A stretch of 54,750 nucleotides of DNA. It comes from Stentor coeruleus (taxonomy: Eukaryota > Ciliophora > Heterotrichea > Heterotrichida > Stentoridae). The notes under the pieces are model-generated. The model did no database searches. It saw nothing but the letters and a program-made list of their open reading frames with translations, and was not told where the DNA came from. The position numbers and the translations under genes are program-made. Below, in pieces: positions 52,862-54,750 of this stretch. The stretch's first letter is position 1. Each line of letters begins with the position of its first letter. Location of the stretch: the NCBI GenBank assembly GCA_001970955.1, contig MPUH01000432.1:1-54750 (forward strand). The letters run 5' to 3'.

Positions 52862-54750
52862 TTAAACTTGATCAGCTATAATTTCATAATCACTTGAAAT
52901 TTCTTGTAATTTTGGCTGTCTTCTTGTTGATAACTCATCATTTTTGTTATCCTTTGGTGTCTTTACTGAACTATCTTTGCCCACAGCCTCATAAGTATCA
53001 ACTTTAATAAAAAGACTAAGCACAAGCGCATATATAACCTCTAAAGTTGCTATATCAAACAATAAGAAAATAAGCCAATTAGTTATCCAGTATTCAGTCC
53101 ATCCAAGACAATAAAAAGCTGTCATGACAATCAGTCCACAAAAGCACCCAACTGTAATAAATATGCAGACTGGAACAGTAATCATTTGATATGGTTTACC
53201 TTTTAGCATATACGCATTCAAAATAAAAATAGGAATGGTAAATGCTTGAGTCAAAGCCCATGCAGCAGCTCCTCTTGATAGTTGGAATCCATAGTAATTA
53301 TTAAAGTCATTATCAGTTTTATCTTCAGGACTATCAAAATAATTATGGAAAGCTCCAATTAAAGTAAGCATTAATAGTTCACTTGTAAGTATTTGCATAA
53401 CAATAACAGCTCTTCTTGACTTAGCCTGCTGAATAAACACACTTGTTAGTGGATATAATAGCAAGAAACTGTTATTAACGCTTGGGTGATCAACTTTTTT
53501 ATCAGATAAAACAAATATAATAGTTAAGAAAATCATAAGGAAAATAATCACTGACATTGTGGCTATAGGCCCCGCACCAACATCACAGCTTTTACCTTCA
53601 TCTACTTGGATTCTAAATGTAGAAAAATGCTCAAGAGTAAGAGTTACATAGTTCTCATTAACATCTTTAACATTACATCCACTAGAACTCCATGAATTTC
53701 CATCAAGATATTCACATTTGTAATTAGTACCATTATTAAAATTCCCTTCAATTTGTGCAATAGCATTATCTTCAACAGTGATTGCTGTAGCATTGCTTTC
53801 ACCGTTGAGAACAAGTGCATAGTCTTCAAAGGAGCCTGTTACATAGAAAGTAATCTCAAAGAAGTCATCGTTTTGGGCGAATTTTGTAAAGTAAATATCA
53901 AGAACATCAGTATCATTAAAGCCTGAAATATTGTAGAAACTAATTGAACTATTTCCTGCTGAGATATTAGTGTTTCTAAGGCTATCTCCACTATTTCTAT
54001 ATCTGTAAACAGTGCTAATTCCATCATAATAGCTAACATAGCCATCAAGCAATATATCAGTCATTTGTGACTCTGCTACAATTTTATAGATTTCTTGAAG
54101 TATATCAAAGTCAATTCTTGATATATAAGGTGCAAGAATTTCAAAAATAAAATCACCTTGTTCTTTAGTAATTTGTAAAGTATAATTAGAAATGACATCA
54201 AGTAAAGATAAAGTAATATTAGCTAAAATCTCATCTGATACAGTAGTATTGACGAAATATGATGATTCAAGAAGTGCTTGCATAGTACTCAAGAAAGTGG
54301 AAAAGGTAAAACTGTCAAACTCTTCTTTGGAGAAGAACTCAAAGTTAGTATCGAATAAATAATTATAAGTTGCCTCTTCAGTTACTATTCCTGCATAATA
54401 AATAATAGATGAAGGAATATAATCAGAATCAACTGTATCAGCAGCAAAGTTCACCAATATATCCGTATACTGAAGTAGGTTTATATTCTGTATCATCTGG
54501 ATCAGTAGCAAAGTTCACTAATATATCAGTATCATCAAGTTGTCTTGCCTCTTGGCTAGTAGGCTTATCTGTATAATAATATCTGCATACTCCGGTTGGA
54601 TCGGATACTATGAGTACAAGGGTTTTAATTTTATTAGGAACTTTAATATAAACTGGGGTTTTATATAAAGGTATAGTTAAAGGAATGATAATATTTTTTC
54701 CATTTATATACCCATATTGATAAATAAGAATAAGTGAAGCATCACTATTG
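52862..54750 (-). CDS. GPS/GAIN-type multi-transmembrane protein (PKD1-like), partial, frame broken
   Basis: Runs in from beyond the right edge. The extracellular part is Asn/Ser/Thr-rich with many N-glycosylation sites. Near residues ~265-305 of the visible frame, CEYLDGNSWSSSGCNV followed by TLEHFSTFRI is a GPS-like motif, as in polycystin-1 and adhesion receptors. Five or so membrane segments follow (SVIIFLMIFLTIIFVL, VIVMQILTSELLMLTLIGAF, FTIPIFILNAYML, VCIFITVGCFCGLIVMTAFY, WLIFLLFDIATLEVIYALVL) and a short polar tail. The upstream frame (54750-54510, ...DDTDILVNFATDPDD) and the downstream frame (YTDILVNFAADTVDS) differ; they meet in two diverged copies of one segment offset by 64 bp. 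Removing one copy restores a single frame. Surface mechanosensory or adhesion role is inferred. Confidence 0.65.
54440..54567 (-). repeat. 64-bp-offset diverged repeat that breaks the frame
   Basis: Segments near 54440-54460 and 54504-54524 (AGCAAAGTTCAC then AATATATC) are copies offset by 64 bp. They encode aligned peptides TDILVNFAADTVDSDY and TDILVNFATDPDDTEY. The offset is not a multiple of three, so the two copies lie in different frames. Confidence 0.75.

Noticed and set aside
1-54750. CRISPR arrays, bacterial operons, insertion sequences or transposase genes
   Set aside because: No regularly spaced repeats, transposase-like proteins or terminal inverted repeats were seen; the direct repeats found are two-copy local duplications.

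Overview
The window looks like macronuclear DNA of a heterotrich ciliate close to Stentor. Gene spacing is mostly tight and intergenic DNA is very AT-rich. Genes are interrupted by 15-nt (once 16-nt) introns of the form GTA...AG with an A six bases from the 3' end. TAA, TAG and TGA all end genes, while conserved proteins (kinesin, calmodulin, 14-3-3, eS12, EB1) carry no in-frame stops, so the code is standard. The gene set (EB1, SF-assemblin, MORN, EF-hand, calmodulin, kinesin, coiled-coil proteins) is that of a cell with a large cortical cytoskeleton.

Layout. 1-6621 (-): a giant secreted repeat protein built from ~620-bp modules, each ended by a phase-0 15-nt intron, with in-frame stops and a frameshift suggesting decay. 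6622-9285: AT-rich spacer that hides an eroded relic of a GPS/multi-TM gene paralogous to the gene at the right edge. 9286-13510: TRAPPC2L, an FHIP2-like HEAT protein and a lipidated MORN protein. 14203-20647: coiled-coil protein, transportin-3/importin-13, EB1 and a small MGQSC protein. 21499-28375: EF-hand-like protein, unknown protein, tRNA-Ala(AGC), SF-assemblin, F-box protein. 28480-34318: two tandem minus-strand genes (coiled coil; possible ciliary protein), a relic and an intact copy of an MGC protein, a predicted pseudokinase, an EF-hand protein. 36072-42455: calmodulin-like protein, ribosomal protein eS12, a 1236-aa PHD protein with a long rod of PLU-1-like repeats, eIF2B-alpha. 42798-50105: coiled-coil protein, kinesin, EF-hand protein, 14-3-3. 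52144-54750: small C2H2 protein and a GPS/multi-TM protein running off the edge.

The genes are housekeeping or cytoskeletal and do not form one pathway or operon. Features that standard annotation would miss: two eroded gene relics; a family of short direct duplications (45-150 bp spacing), several of which break reading frames; five single-N junctions flanked by unmerged overlaps; 5' leaders almost free of G on the sense strand; and sharp GC-skew sign flips every few hundred bases inside long genes. All homology calls are from reading the translations; no database search was run.
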